64,000 nt of DNA. Origin: Microbulbifer sp. GL-2. GTDB lineage: Bacteria > Pseudomonadota > Gammaproteobacteria > Pseudomonadales > Cellvibrionaceae. Positions 26,599 through 35,606 of this stretch are shown here, in pieces. Under the pieces are notes generated by a model. The model ran no database searches and was not told the origin of the DNA. It worked only from the letters and a program-made list of their open reading frames with translations. The stretch lies in assembly GCF_007183175.1 (NCBI RefSeq), contig NZ_AP019807.1, forward strand, positions 2,028,001 to 2,092,000, read 5' to 3'. The position numbers and the translations under genes are program-made. Within the stretch, counting starts at the first letter, position 1, and each line of letters begins with the position of its first letter.

Positions 26599-29040
26599 CT
26601 ATGGGTTTGTGAGGATTAAATCCAGCCGGTCTTTATGCCAGTCAAACTTAACCCACAACTGCTGGTTGCGCTTGTGGTACCAGGCTCCATGACTGGCCCG
26701 GTTAAAGTCTTTTTCACTGTCGAAAATAGGCAGGGATTCACCGCTGATCCGCAATTGCGCTGGCACCTGTTGCCAGTTGTGGATTTTTAATGTGACTGTG
26801 CGGGATTCCGGTACTCCGGTATAGCCCTCGCCTTCTCGTTTGAGGACAAAGGTCAAACCTTGTTTATTCCGCCCAGCAGAGAAATGTAATTTTTCGTAGT
26901 GACCCTTTTCAAAAGCCTGCGCTGTAGCTCCATCATCTTCATAAATATAACGCTGGGAATTTGGCGCAGATTCGTGGGCGTAGTAGTCCAAGGTCAGCTT
27001 TTTACTGGAATAGTCACGGCTGGTTTGGATATCGCCGATGGTGGGAATAATGGCGCCGGCACGCACTAATACTGGGATGGTTTTCAGGTCCACTTTTATC
27101 TGGGCCTGGTCGCCGGTGTATTGCTTATCACTCCAGTAATCGAACCAGGTACCGCCGGGTAGCTTTACTGCCACTTCATCGACATCGGCCTCTACCACAG
27201 GGGCTACCAGGAAATCCTGACCCCACAAGTAGGCATCTTTGTAATCGAGAAGGGAGAGGTCGCTCTCGTTTTCAAAAAACAATGGGCGCATCAGCGGTAT
27301 GCCGGTCTGGCTGTTTTCGAAGGCAAGGGTGTAGTTGTAAGGCATTAGGCGATAGCGCAATTTTACGTACTCGCGCAGGATATTGCGGGTTCGACGGTCG
27401 TGGAACACCGGTTCTGAGGCGATATGTTCCTGGGCGTGGGGGCGATAGACCGGTTGGAATACGCCGTATTGCAACCAGCGGATATAGAGCTCGCGATCAA
27501 ATTTCTCGCCGCCGGCAAAGCCACCCAGATCGGAGTGGGTGTAACCAAAGCCCAGCAAGCCCATACTCAAAGCCAACTCTACCTGGGGTTGTAAGCCACC
27601 CCATTCCCGCGCCACGTCGCCGGTCCAGGGAATCATGCCGTAGCGCTGGGAGCCGGCAAAACCGGCACGCATCATAATAAAAGGACGGCGTTCCGGGTAT
27701 TTTGCGGTTTGGCGTTCATACAGGAGCTGTGCCCAGGCGTGGCCAAAGGTATTGTGTACTTCATCGGCCATACCGATCGCGTGAACGGTATCGGCGGGGT
27801 GAACTTCCGGTTCGCCCAGGTCGCCCCACCAGCCGGAGACGCCCTGCTCCAGCAGGTTGTCGTAAATATTCCAGAACCAGTCGCGGCCATCTTCGGAGAA
27901 GACATCGATCAGGCCAGTGTTGCCGAAATAGAAGTCGAAGCGCTTGGGCTCCCCGGCCAGGTTTTTTGCCAGGGCATTATTGGCTACGGCCTCCTGCCAG
28001 CGTTCGGAGGTGGAAAGCACAAAGGGCTCGGTCACCAGGATGGTGTTGATACCGCGCTCTTTGAGGTCGGCCATCATTTTCTCTGGCTTGGGGAAGGCTT
28101 CTTTATCCCAAGACAGGTTGCCCATATGGCCTTTGATATCCGGGCCAAACCAGTAGAGGTCCAACACCAGGGCATCCAGGGGGAAATCCTCTTCGGCAAA
28201 TTTGTCCACGGTCGCGCGGACTTCGGCCTCACTGTGATAGCCAAAACGGGAGGCAAAGTTACCCAAAGCCCAGCGCGGGGGCAGAGGCTGCTTGCCGGTT
28301 GTCGACACATAGTTTTCCAGCAGCTGTGGATAAGTCTCACCGGCCACGACGATATAGGCGGTGCGTCCGGCGACGGCTTCAAACTGCAGTATATCTTCTT
28401 CGTTGGCGCCCAAATCCAGAGTACCGGTAGCGGAATTGTCGAACAGCAAAATATATTTGTTGCTGGACAGTACTGCCGGCAGCGAGAAGTACATCTGGTT
28501 GGATTCGGTGGTATAGCCGTAGTGAGCGCGGTTGTAGAGTGGCAGTCGCTGGCCGCGACGGTCCATGCCCAGTACCCGCTCGCCACCGCCCAGTAGTTTT
28601 TCCCTTGGTGACAGTGCAAAGCGGAAGCCACGCAGTGTCTCGGTGGCGAAGAAGCCGCTCTCTTCGCTCAGGATTTGCTCTTCACCGCGCAGGTACTCTA
28701 TGCGGAAGGGAGACTTGTGGATGACTGCACTCAGGGAGCCTGAACGGAATAGCAGCCTGTCCTTTTCGTCCCGTAAATGTGCTTTGGGGATATTGTCCCG
28801 GCCGGAGGCAATAGCGAAGGATTGAAGTTGCTTGATTCCTTCGCGATGGTAGTGAACGGCTAGTGCTGAGGGGCCCACTGGATTAAGGGAGACCTCTCCA
28901 TCGCTTAGTTTTATGGTAAGCCGGTTATTGCTCAGGTTATGGGCCTGATAGCTTCTCTGTTCGCTGGCAACAGCCAGCATACTTAAACAGAGGATGCAGG
29001 CGAGAGAGACAAGACGTAGAAGGGGCAGATTTGGGATCAT
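26599..29040 (-). CDS. Exported GH31 alpha-glucosidase
   Basis: An 813-residue glycoside hydrolase family 31 enzyme. ATG 29040 is preferred because it places a normal signal peptide (LLRLVSLACILCLSMLAVAS) at the N-terminus; an in-frame GTG at 29097 would add 19 residues. N-terminal beta-sandwich (about 30-230), then a barrel with VLDLYWFGPD and the nucleophile Asp407 in GWWGDLGEPE, then C-terminal beta domains. GH31 enzymes release glucose from the non-reducing end of alpha-glucans or isomaltose-type oligosaccharides. It is first in a probable operon with the lipoprotein GH13 and is divergent from the MFS transporter, sharing a MalT-like operator. It should act in the periplasm. Confidence 0.9.
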   Translation of the reverse strand: MIPNLPLLRLVSLACILCLSMLAVASEQRSYQAHNLSNNRLTIKLSDGEVSLNPVGPSALAVHYHREGIKQLQSFAIASGRDNIPKAHLRDEKDRLLFRSGSLSAVIHKSPFRIEYLRGEEQILSEESGFFATETLRGFRFALSPREKLLGGGERVLGMDRRGQRLPLYNRAHYGYTTESNQMYFSLPAVLSSNKYILLFDNSATGTLDLGANEEDILQFEAVAGRTAYIVVAGETYPQLLENYVSTTGKQPLPPRWALGNFASRFGYHSEAEVRATVDKFAEEDFPLDALVLDLYWFGPDIKGHMGNLSWDKEAFPKPEKMMADLKERGINTILVTEPFVLSTSERWQEAVANNALAKNLAGEPKRFDFYFGNTGLIDVFSEDGRDWFWNIYDNLLEQGVSGWWGDLGEPEVHPADTVHAIGMADEVHNTFGHAWAQLLYERQTAKYPERRPFIMMRAGFAGSQRYGMIPWTGDVAREWGGLQPQVELALSMGLLGFGYTHSDLGGFAGGEKFDRELYIRWLQYGVFQPVYRPHAQEHIASEPVFHDRRTRNILREYVKLRYRLMPYNYTLAFENSQTGIPLMRPLFFENESDLSLLDYKDAYLWGQDFLVAPVVEADVDEVAVKLPGGTWFDYWSDKQYTGDQAQIKVDLKTIPVLVRAGAIIPTIGDIQTSRDYSSKKLTLDYYAHESAPNSQRYIYEDDGATAQAFEKGHYEKLHFSAGRNKQGLTFVLKREGEGYTGVPESRTVTLKIHNWQQVPAQLRISGESLPIFDSEKDFNRASHGAWYHKRNQQLWVKFDWHKDRLDLILTNP

Positions 29041-29137
29041 CGCGCGGAACTTCAGTTGATTATTCGACAGTGAGTGGCTCAGGACCTGTGCAGACACACT
29101 GGACCCAAGCCTATGCTAAGGCACTGGTTTGTGCCCG

Positions 29138-29164
29138 CATCCTCCCCCTTTGGGGGGATGGAGG
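29138..29164. promoter_or_regulatory. Candidate MalT operator in divergent GH31/MFS promoter
   Basis: An inverted element: the minus strand reads GGGGGAGGATG (29148-29138), identical to the motif at 8593-8603; the plus strand reads GGGGGGATGGAGG (29152-29164), with a TTT spacer between. On the minus strand CATAGG lies 22 bases downstream (29115-29110). On the plus strand CATAAT lies at 29189-29194. One element thus appears to serve both genes. Confidence 0.68.
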
Positions 29165-29213
29165 CCTGGGTTTGGCGTGACAGAATGGCATAATAAGCAT
29201 AAATAGAGATGCG

Positions 29214-30737
29214 GTGATCCCTATGACTCAACCAGCTAGCGGCGCCGCCGCTGCAACCCAGCAGCCGAGTTTGCCGTTTTGGCAGGTGTGGAATGTCAGC
29301 CTCGGATTCCTGGGAGTACAGTTTGGCTTCTCCCTGCAAAATGCCAATGCCAGTCGGATTTTGTCTGACCTGGGGGCTGACCTGCACTCGTTATCATTGT
29401 TCTGGATAGTGGCGCCGTTGATGGGCTTGCTAGTCCAGCCAATTGTTGGCTCCGCATCGGATCGCACCTGGAGTCGTTTCGGCCGTCGCAATCCCTATAT
29501 CCTGTTTGGTGCTATCGCTGCGGCATTGGGTATGGCATTTATGCCCAATGCCGGCCTAGTGGTAGCACTGGTGGCCCCTATCCTTTTTGGCGGCGTGATG
29601 CTGGCTCTGATGGATGCAGCCTTTAATGTCACCATGCAGCCATTTCGTGCCCTGGTGGCAGATATGGTGCCCTCCGAACAGCGCACTTTGGGTTACTCCA
29701 TCCAGTCCCTGCTGATTAATATCGGCGCTATCTTTGGCTCCATGTTGCCCTTTGTCCTTACCAATGTGATTGGCCTGGAAAATACTGCCAAGGCAGGTGA
29801 AGTGGCCCCCTCGGTGATCGGGGCCTTTTATATTGGGGCTACGGTACTGCTGGGTAGTGTGCTCTGGACTGTTATACGCACTAAGGAATATCCACCAGAG
29901 CAGTACAATACTTACAAAGGCCTTGACGCAGAGCAGCTGCGACAGGAGCGGAAACAAAAAGGGACGCTTCTCCAGCGGCTGGGAGGCTTTTTTCGTTTGA
30001 TGCTGAGTATGCCTCGCACGATGCGCCAGTTGGCCCTGGTGCAGTTTTTCTCCTGGTTCGCCCTGTTTATTATGTGGGTGTATACCACTCCCGCTATCAC
30101 TCAACATGTTTGGGATGTGGAGGCCAAATGGTTCGACCCCGCCTATCTGGAAACCGTGAAGGAAATTCCCGCACATATTGCCGCAGCAAAGGGGGCAGCT
30201 GGAGATTGGGTGGGGATTATCTTTGCCGCCTACTCGCTGTTTGCGGCTTTGTTTTCCATTGTGCTGGCGCGAGTAGCTACGGTATTGGGACGCAAACTGA
30301 CATACTCTCTGTCTTTAGCGCTGGGTGGGCTGGGCTATATCGGGTTCCTGTTGTTCCAGGGCGGTGAGCCGACTCAGGTAAACCTGTTGATTACCCAGGT
30401 TTCTGTTCCCAGCGGTGCCCTGGGGCTGTTGCTGCCGATGATTGGTATCGGTATCGCCTGGGCCGCAATCCTGGCGATGCCCTATGCGATCCTATCTGAC
30501 TCCCTGCCAGCGGACAAAACTGGTGTATATATGGGAATCTTTAATTTCACCATTGCCGCTCCACAGATTGTTTCTGCCCTATTGGCAGGCCTGATCCTTA
30601 AGTCTGTTTTCGATAACCAGGCGATATACGTAATTGTGCTGGCCGGAGTGAGCATGCTGCTCGGTGCGGTATCGGTATTTTTTGTGCGGGAAACTGAAGA
30701 GTCAGAGCCTGTGGTACGGGCAGGTACCACAACCTAA
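29214..30737 (+). CDS. MFS sugar transporter (maltose/maltodextrin type)
   Basis: A 507-residue, roughly 12-helix inner-membrane carrier of the major facilitator/GPH-like group that resembles SLC45-type sucrose/maltose carriers: SDRTWSRFGRRNPYI is the conserved loop between helices 2 and 3, and RALVADMVP and GYSIQSLL are typical. GTG 29214 (AGAGA upstream) and ATG 29223 are both possible starts. It would take maltose, maltodextrin or glucose into the cytosol with protons. That substrate is inferred from the divergent GH31 gene and the shared MalT-like operator. No ABC transporter for maltose is in the window, so this carrier probably replaces MalFGK. A good terminator follows. Confidence 0.87.
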   Translation: MIPMTQPASGAAAATQQPSLPFWQVWNVSLGFLGVQFGFSLQNANASRILSDLGADLHSLSLFWIVAPLMGLLVQPIVGSASDRTWSRFGRRNPYILFGAIAAALGMAFMPNAGLVVALVAPILFGGVMLALMDAAFNVTMQPFRALVADMVPSEQRTLGYSIQSLLINIGAIFGSMLPFVLTNVIGLENTAKAGEVAPSVIGAFYIGATVLLGSVLWTVIRTKEYPPEQYNTYKGLDAEQLRQERKQKGTLLQRLGGFFRLMLSMPRTMRQLALVQFFSWFALFIMWVYTTPAITQHVWDVEAKWFDPAYLETVKEIPAHIAAAKGAAGDWVGIIFAAYSLFAALFSIVLARVATVLGRKLTYSLSLALGGLGYIGFLLFQGGEPTQVNLLITQVSVPSGALGLLLPMIGIGIAWAAILAMPYAILSDSLPADKTGVYMGIFNFTIAAPQIVSALLAGLILKSVFDNQAIYVIVLAGVSMLLGAVSVFFVRETEESEPVVRAGTTT

Positions 30738-30758
30738 ACACAGATCCGCTTTTCCCAT

Positions 30759-30788
30759 AAAAAGCCCCTTAAATAGGGGCTTTTTTAT
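30759..30788 (+). terminator. Terminator after MFS transporter
   Basis: AAAAGCCCC pairs with GGGGCTTTT across a seven-base loop, followed by T6 with A runs on the other side. Confidence 0.88.
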
Positions 30789-30903
30789 TGGTAACAAACT
30801 TTTTCAAAGAATTGGCCTGGGGCTTGGGGAGTACCTCGAATTTTGACAGCTTAGTGCCAGTCTACCTAGACTGGCTGAATCTCACAGAAAACTATAGCTA
30901 CCT

Positions 30904-32331
30904 ATGTCTATTTTTAATGCGATCGAGCAGGCCTTAAAGGACTTTGCCAATTTTGTCTGGGGGCCGCCGCTGCTTGTCTTGCTGGTCGGTGGTGGATTGG
31001 CATTACTGCTTTATTCCCGTGGTCGCCCCTATCGTCACTTGAGCCACAGTATCGGGCTGTTAAGCGGGCGCTATGACGATGCCAATGATCCAGGCCAGGT
31101 AAACCATGGCCAAGCGCTCTCTACAGCACTCTCCGGTACTCTGGGTTTGGGCAATATTGCCGGTGTAGCCATCGCCATTACTGCCGGTGGCCCTGGAGCT
31201 ATTTTTTGGATGTGGGTCACCGCCCTGGTGGGGGTGGCCACAAAATTCTACACCGCTACCCTCGCAGTGATGTTCCGTGGCAGTGATGCCAATGGTGAAC
31301 TGCAGGGCGGTCCCATGTATGTGATCCGCGAAGGCCTTGGCAAGCGATGGATGCCTCTGGCAGTTTTATTTGCGGTGGCTGGATTGTGCGGTATGTTGCC
31401 GGTATTTCAGTCCAACCAGACTACCCAATTATTACGGGAATCTTTCGCCGAGCCACTGGGCTGGGTAGCGCCAGGCGGTTCGCTGTTGTTTGATTTTATT
31501 ATTGGTTTATTAATCGCTATTGCCTCAGCGTTTGTGATTGCTGGGCGAATCCAGCGTATTGGCAAATTCTCCGCGAGGGTTGTGCCAGGAATGGTGTTAT
31601 TTTATTTAATCTTGACCCTGATCGTGATCGGAAATTTTTGGGAGCAGGTACCGGCGGCATTTGCCCTGATTTTTAGTGATGCGTTTAGTGGCCAGGCCAT
31701 TGCCGGTGGTGCTCTGGGCACCGTGATCACGATTGGCGTAAGCCGGGGTGCTTTCTCTAATGAAGCAGGTATAGGCACGGAATCTTTGGCCCACGGTGCG
31801 GCAAAAACCCGCGAGCCGGTGCGTGAAGGCGTGGTGGCCATGTTAGGCCCTATCGTGGATACCTTATTGATTTGTACCTGTACCGCCCTGGTGATTTTAC
31901 TCACCGGGGCTTGGCAGCAGGGCGAGGGTGTGGCCGGCGTGACCTTGACCGCACAGGCATTTTCGCAGGTATTTGGGCAGGTGGGACCCATTCTGTTGCT
32001 ATTTATGGTATTTCCCCTGGCTTTTAGCACCATCGTCACCTGCTGGTATTACGGTATGAAATGCTATGTATTTCTTTTTGGCGGCCGCTGGCAAGGGTTT
32101 TATACCGGGCTCTATATGGTGCTGATAGTGTTGGGTGCGGTGGCGTCTCTGAGTGCGGTCAACAGTATTATTATCGGCATGTATGCAGTGATGGCAGTAC
32201 CCACCATGGTTTCCACATTATTGCTGGCGCGACATGTTAACCATGCTGCTCATGATTATTTCACCCGTATGGAAGTCGCACGACGGGAGGGTCAGACGTT
32301 GCCCAATAATAAGAAAAAGGCGGACTGTTAA
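30904..32331 (+). CDS. Sodium:alanine/glycine symporter (AGCS family)
   Basis: A 475-residue inner-membrane protein with about 10-11 hydrophobic helices. The AGCS family signature is clear: LSGTLGLGNIAGVAIAI followed by GGPGAIFWMWVTALVG (about residues 96-111), and QGGPMYVI. The family imports alanine or glycine with sodium ions. Its own spacing (about 165 bases) and the terminator after the MFS gene indicate a separate transcription unit. Its stop codon lies inside the loop of the following terminator hairpin, which is shared with the convergent transpeptidase gene. It is not obviously linked to starch use. Confidence 0.92.
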   Translation: MSIFNAIEQALKDFANFVWGPPLLVLLVGGGLALLLYSRGRPYRHLSHSIGLLSGRYDDANDPGQVNHGQALSTALSGTLGLGNIAGVAIAITAGGPGAIFWMWVTALVGVATKFYTATLAVMFRGSDANGELQGGPMYVIREGLGKRWMPLAVLFAVAGLCGMLPVFQSNQTTQLLRESFAEPLGWVAPGGSLLFDFIIGLLIAIASAFVIAGRIQRIGKFSARVVPGMVLFYLILTLIVIGNFWEQVPAAFALIFSDAFSGQAIAGGALGTVITIGVSRGAFSNEAGIGTESLAHGAAKTREPVREGVVAMLGPIVDTLLICTCTALVILLTGAWQQGEGVAGVTLTAQAFSQVFGQVGPILLLFMVFPLAFSTIVTCWYYGMKCYVFLFGGRWQGFYTGLYMVLIVLGAVASLSAVNSIIIGMYAVMAVPTMVSTLLLARHVNHAAHDYFTRMEVARREGQTLPNNKKKADC

Positions 32332-32341
32332 GTCCGCCTTT
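32316..32341. terminator. Bidirectional terminator overlapping a stop codon
   Basis: Perfect 11-bp inverted repeat AAAGGCGGACT / AGTCCGCCTTT with a four-base loop. The TAA stop of the symporter gene (32329-32331) falls in the loop and right arm. Confidence 0.88.
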
Positions 32342-32362
32342 ATCATGACACTCCAATTCTGC

Positions 32363-33169
32363 CTAAGGCACGACAGAAACTTTTGTTCCGACTCTGGCGT
32401 GGCGGTAGAAAACCTTAGCCATATGCCAGGGCAGACGAATGCAGCCATGTGAGGCTGGATACCCAGGTACATAACCGGCATGCATGGTGACCGGGCCATT
32501 AATCCGCATCATGTAATCCATAGATGCCCCACGAAAGCGAGACCCGGCAGGTTTACGGTGACGGCGCACATCTACATTACTGCGCAGTACATAGCCGCGG
32601 GGGCTTATATAGTGACCATACAGATTTGAACGGTGACTATATTTTTTTTCGGAAATACGGAAGTTACCAGTAGGAGTGCGGTGGCCGGCTTTGCCAGTAG
32701 AGACAGGAGACATACCTGCCAGGCGTCCACCTCTGTAGAAGTAGGCCATCTGGTCACTGAGATCGATCACGATACGAGGTGCACCCTGCACATGGGCTTT
32801 AAACCACATATGTCGACCATAGCGTGGTTGTTCCCTCTGGTACCTGCCGTGTCTTGCATATCCCCGTTGATTTCTGCTGTATCTCGAATGCCCCCTGTAA
32901 TCCCTTCTGTATCTGTAATCTCTGTTGTACCTGGCATGCCCGCCAGAATGGCCTCCATGCCCCTGATGAGAGACATACCTCGAGCCTGGTTGGGCGTATG
33001 AATTGGAATAATCCACGGCGTAGGCCAGTGGAGCCAATATTGCCGAACCCGCAACCATCAAGGCGGCGGCAAATGATGAGCTTTTACGTAGAGATCCCTG
33101 CACTTTTTGTAGGGTCGTTTTCCGTTTAGGTATGGTTTGATGATTTTGCAGCGAAGGTCGGTTATGCAT
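32363..33169 (-). CDS. L,D-transpeptidase (YkuD domain) with basic Arg/Tyr-rich region
   Basis: A 268-residue exported protein. ATG 33169 is chosen on GAGAGGT just upstream; a longer upstream frame is not protein-like. After a signal or anchor helix (about residues 35-53, SSSFAAALMVAGSAILAPL) comes a low-complexity stretch of RY, RG and GR repeats (about 70-125). A YkuD domain then follows with His230 and the catalytic Cys243 in SHGCIRLP. YkuD enzymes make 3-3 cross-links in peptidoglycan or attach lipoproteins to it, in the periplasm. The positively charged repeat might bind peptidoglycan or other anionic cell-envelope polymers; that is inference. No lipoprotein partner is adjacent. Confidence 0.88.
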   Translation of the reverse strand: MHNRPSLQNHQTIPKRKTTLQKVQGSLRKSSSFAAALMVAGSAILAPLAYAVDYSNSYAQPGSRYVSHQGHGGHSGGHARYNRDYRYRRDYRGHSRYSRNQRGYARHGRYQREQPRYGRHMWFKAHVQGAPRIVIDLSDQMAYFYRGGRLAGMSPVSTGKAGHRTPTGNFRISEKKYSHRSNLYGHYISPRGYVLRSNVDVRRHRKPAGSRFRGASMDYMMRINGPVTMHAGYVPGYPASHGCIRLPWHMAKVFYRHARVGTKVSVVP

Positions 33170-33649
33170 TACACACCTCTCAATTGCCAGTGGGCTGTGC
33201 AAACAACTGCAGTTGTGAACAATACTGCTACCAATCCCAGGGCGAGAGACAGGCTCCCAGTTAGTAGGGATATGACAACAGTGAGTGATTCCCCAGTGCA
33301 GATTGCCTTTATATTCGGCATTCACTGCGGGATGGGTTAGCAGTGGTATTTGCCACTGCATGTCAGAGGGATGTTAAGGTCGCCCTTCGGGTGCAATCAC
33401 ATCAAAATGGAATAAGTGGGGAGTTGGTTACTACTAAGCAGGCCTACGGATAGCTTTATTTAAATGGGTGATATTCTATCTGCGAATGTGGTATATCAGC
33501 GGCTTTGTCATCTTTAATACCTACTGTTTGATGGGCTGGGTTAGAGGAAGGTTACATCCGAAGGTAAAAGTTTATGGAGCCGGAATAAAAACCTCAGAAT
33601 AGCCGATAGATATAGGATCTATAACCTTAAGGTGAGGAAAAAATTATTT

Positions 33650-34552
33650 ATGAAAAAATACCTAAATAGAAGCAGGGAAGCCCTGGATGATTATTCTTCA
33701 AAGGTTACTGGCAATTCAAATTCTGGTGTTAAAGTTATTCAGGGCATGATTGAAGGATTGCCGGTGCTTGCATCCTCTGAGAGGAGTAAGAAAAATGAAA
33801 TGGAATTTGATGAAAAGCACTATTTTGTTATTCCCTATAAGCTCTCAGAGGTTGGTTTTTCTCTGCATACTATGCGGTGTTTGCCTGATAAGGCTCCAGA
33901 GATCAATGATCTTCCTAAGCGCCGTATTTTTCACTTGCCCAATGAGTACTATGAGGGGAATCTGCGTAAATTTATGGTAGACAGCGCAGTCGATATGTCT
34001 AGGGAGAAGAAAGAAAACCATAAAAACCCTCTGGTTAGGCTTGCTGATGAGATTGATATTCTGGATAGAAAAATGACTTATGGCATGTTGCTTGTCGGTG
34101 GGGTAACTGCAATATTCAATCCAATTGTAGGTGCCGGATTGGCGGCAAAAGCTTTAGTGCCAGGATTCGGCGGATTAGTGAATAAGTTCGGGTTGCGTCC
34201 AGTGGGCAATAAAATAGAGGAGTTCCAGTCCAACAGATTTGTCGCGCAGGCAGAGAAGGGTATTGCTCGCCAATTTTCTGAAGTCAATACCCTTAAGGTT
34301 GTGAATCCTATTTTGCAGGAGCTGGATCTGGCTTTAAGGACCTCAGCAGAGCAACATGATCCGCTAACAGACCCTAATTTATCGGTTGGATCAATCCCAG
34401 AGCTGGATGGTAAATACTGGCGAGAACTAACTGAAAAAGCTGTATACCACGTTTATAAGGATATTTATTTAGATAAGAAGTGGGCTCGTAAAGCTCAGCT
34501 TGGGCCTGAAGATTTACGTTGGTTTGAGGTTTTATTTGCGGGAGCTAAATAG
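33650..34552 (+). CDS. Hypothetical protein, about 300 residues
   Basis: A 300-residue protein with no family I recognise. ATG 33650 is taken as start; GTG 33632 in frame adds six residues but overlaps its own ribosome site (AAGGTGAGG). Features: lysine-rich N-terminus without signal peptide, EFDEKHYFVIPYKL and RRIFHLPNEYYEG in the first third. A glycine/alanine-rich hydrophobic segment (about 150-185, GMLLVGGVTAIFNPIVGAGL and following) could insert into a membrane. The charged C-terminal half contains WRELTEKAVYHVYKDIYLDK and DLRWFEVLF. The ORF is intact and followed by a terminator, so it is a real gene. Function unknown. Confidence 0.7.
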   Translation: MKKYLNRSREALDDYSSKVTGNSNSGVKVIQGMIEGLPVLASSERSKKNEMEFDEKHYFVIPYKLSEVGFSLHTMRCLPDKAPEINDLPKRRIFHLPNEYYEGNLRKFMVDSAVDMSREKKENHKNPLVRLADEIDILDRKMTYGMLLVGGVTAIFNPIVGAGLAAKALVPGFGGLVNKFGLRPVGNKIEEFQSNRFVAQAEKGIARQFSEVNTLKVVNPILQELDLALRTSAEQHDPLTDPNLSVGSIPELDGKYWRELTEKAVYHVYKDIYLDKKWARKAQLGPEDLRWFEVLFAGAK

Positions 34553-34581
34553 CTTCCAGGTATTTTCAATTTTGATAAAAT

Positions 34582-34614
34582 TCAGCAGCCAGGTAGGCTG
34601 CTGAGTAAATTTTT
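34582..34614 (+). terminator. Terminator after the 33650 gene
   Basis: TCAGCAGCC pairs with GGCTGCTGA over a five-base loop, followed by AAATTTTTCT. It lies between convergent genes. Confidence 0.75.
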
Positions 34615-34627
34615 CTGACAATTGCTA

Positions 34628-35290
34628 TTAGAAGTTGTAGGTCAGCGCCAAAGAAGAGAAGTTGGGTTTTCTATCCCCCATCTCAAAAATGGTGTGCTCC
34701 AGACTGAGACTCCAGTTGTTGTAGTTCCAGCCAGCAGAGATTCCGTAGTATGGGTCACTTCCGTCATCGTCCCCTTTATAAGAGTAGTTGGAGCTGCCAG
34801 ATTCACTGGCTATCTGGCTACCAGAAATAACAACCTCATAGTTCCAGTTGAGGTTTTCAACTTCCTTCAGCTCAGCATCCCACTGTTGATATCCTACGCG
34901 AATACCAGCATATAAATTTTTAGTGATGTCAGTTGTTAGGAATATGCCAAGCATTCTTGACTGGGTATCGATATCTACCTTGTAGTCATATTCATAGTGA
35001 AGAGCTTCATAATCGGTGTTGATTGAATCACTTCCTCTGTCTCGGCCCTCAGAGCTTCCCAGATTTGTATAGCCACCCTCAATAGAGAGGAAATTATTGA
35101 GGCGATACCCTAGGGTTACATTCCACCCTTTGGGATCGGAAAGTTTTACCCCAAAATTTTCCAGGGCTTCTCTATTTGAAATATCTGTATCTACTTTTCC
35201 AAAGGAAGATTTCAGGTAGAAATTATTTTCCATTGCCATGGAGCTAGAGGCTGAAGTGGCGAGGATAGCGGCAAGAATTAGTCGTTTCAA
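34628..35290 (-). CDS. Outer-membrane beta-barrel protein
   Basis: A 220-residue protein with a signal peptide (about 1-20) and alternating aromatic strands ending in LALTYNF with a terminal Phe, the outer-membrane sorting signal. The pattern (FYLKSSFGKVDTD, WNVTLGYRLNNFLSIEGGY, RMLGIFLTTDITKNLYAGI, YYGISAGWNY, WSLSLEHTIFEM) fits an eight-stranded OmpA-like/OmpX-like barrel. No periplasmic OmpA domain follows. A role in structure, attachment or small-solute passage is possible; nothing more specific can be said. Confidence 0.82.
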   Translation of the reverse strand: MKRLILAAILATSASSSMAMENNFYLKSSFGKVDTDISNREALENFGVKLSDPKGWNVTLGYRLNNFLSIEGGYTNLGSSEGRDRGSDSINTDYEALHYEYDYKVDIDTQSRMLGIFLTTDITKNLYAGIRVGYQQWDAELKEVENLNWNYEVVISGSQIASESGSSNYSYKGDDDGSDPYYGISAGWNYNNWSLSLEHTIFEMGDRKPNFSSLALTYNF

Positions 35291-35606
35291 TTGACATCCT
35301 TAAATCAGGTTGGAAGATCTTTTGGTAAGAAAAGTACGATTGACTCTCAGCATCTGGAGAAGTTAAGCGGGGGTAAGGCTCTCATAGATTGTGGAGCTGT
35401 CATTGCCCCATAAGGAGATGTCTGTATTTAACATTGCTAAATATGCTGAAAGTGAATTTTGGCGCATATTACAACATTCGGAGAGGGTTGCTCAAGAAAA
35501 ATCCATTATAGCTTTCTAGAAGTGAAAAATATAAATTTTTTCTTGTAAACCAAGGGAATATCTCCGCGTTAAATAACTGTATTCATATAAATTTGTGAGG
35601 ATTAAG
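35291..35606. other. Divergent promoter region
   Basis: About 315 A/T-rich bases between the divergent barrel and arylsulfotransferase-like genes. Both promoters should lie here. No distinct operator or RNA was recognised. Confidence 0.4.

Noticed and set aside
27709..28596. 295-codon plus-strand frame opposite the GH31 gene
   Set aside because: Exactly antisense to conserved GH31 codons; a composition shadow.
29556..30176. 206-codon minus-strand frame opposite the MFS gene
   Set aside because: Antisense to conserved transporter sequence with no start signal.
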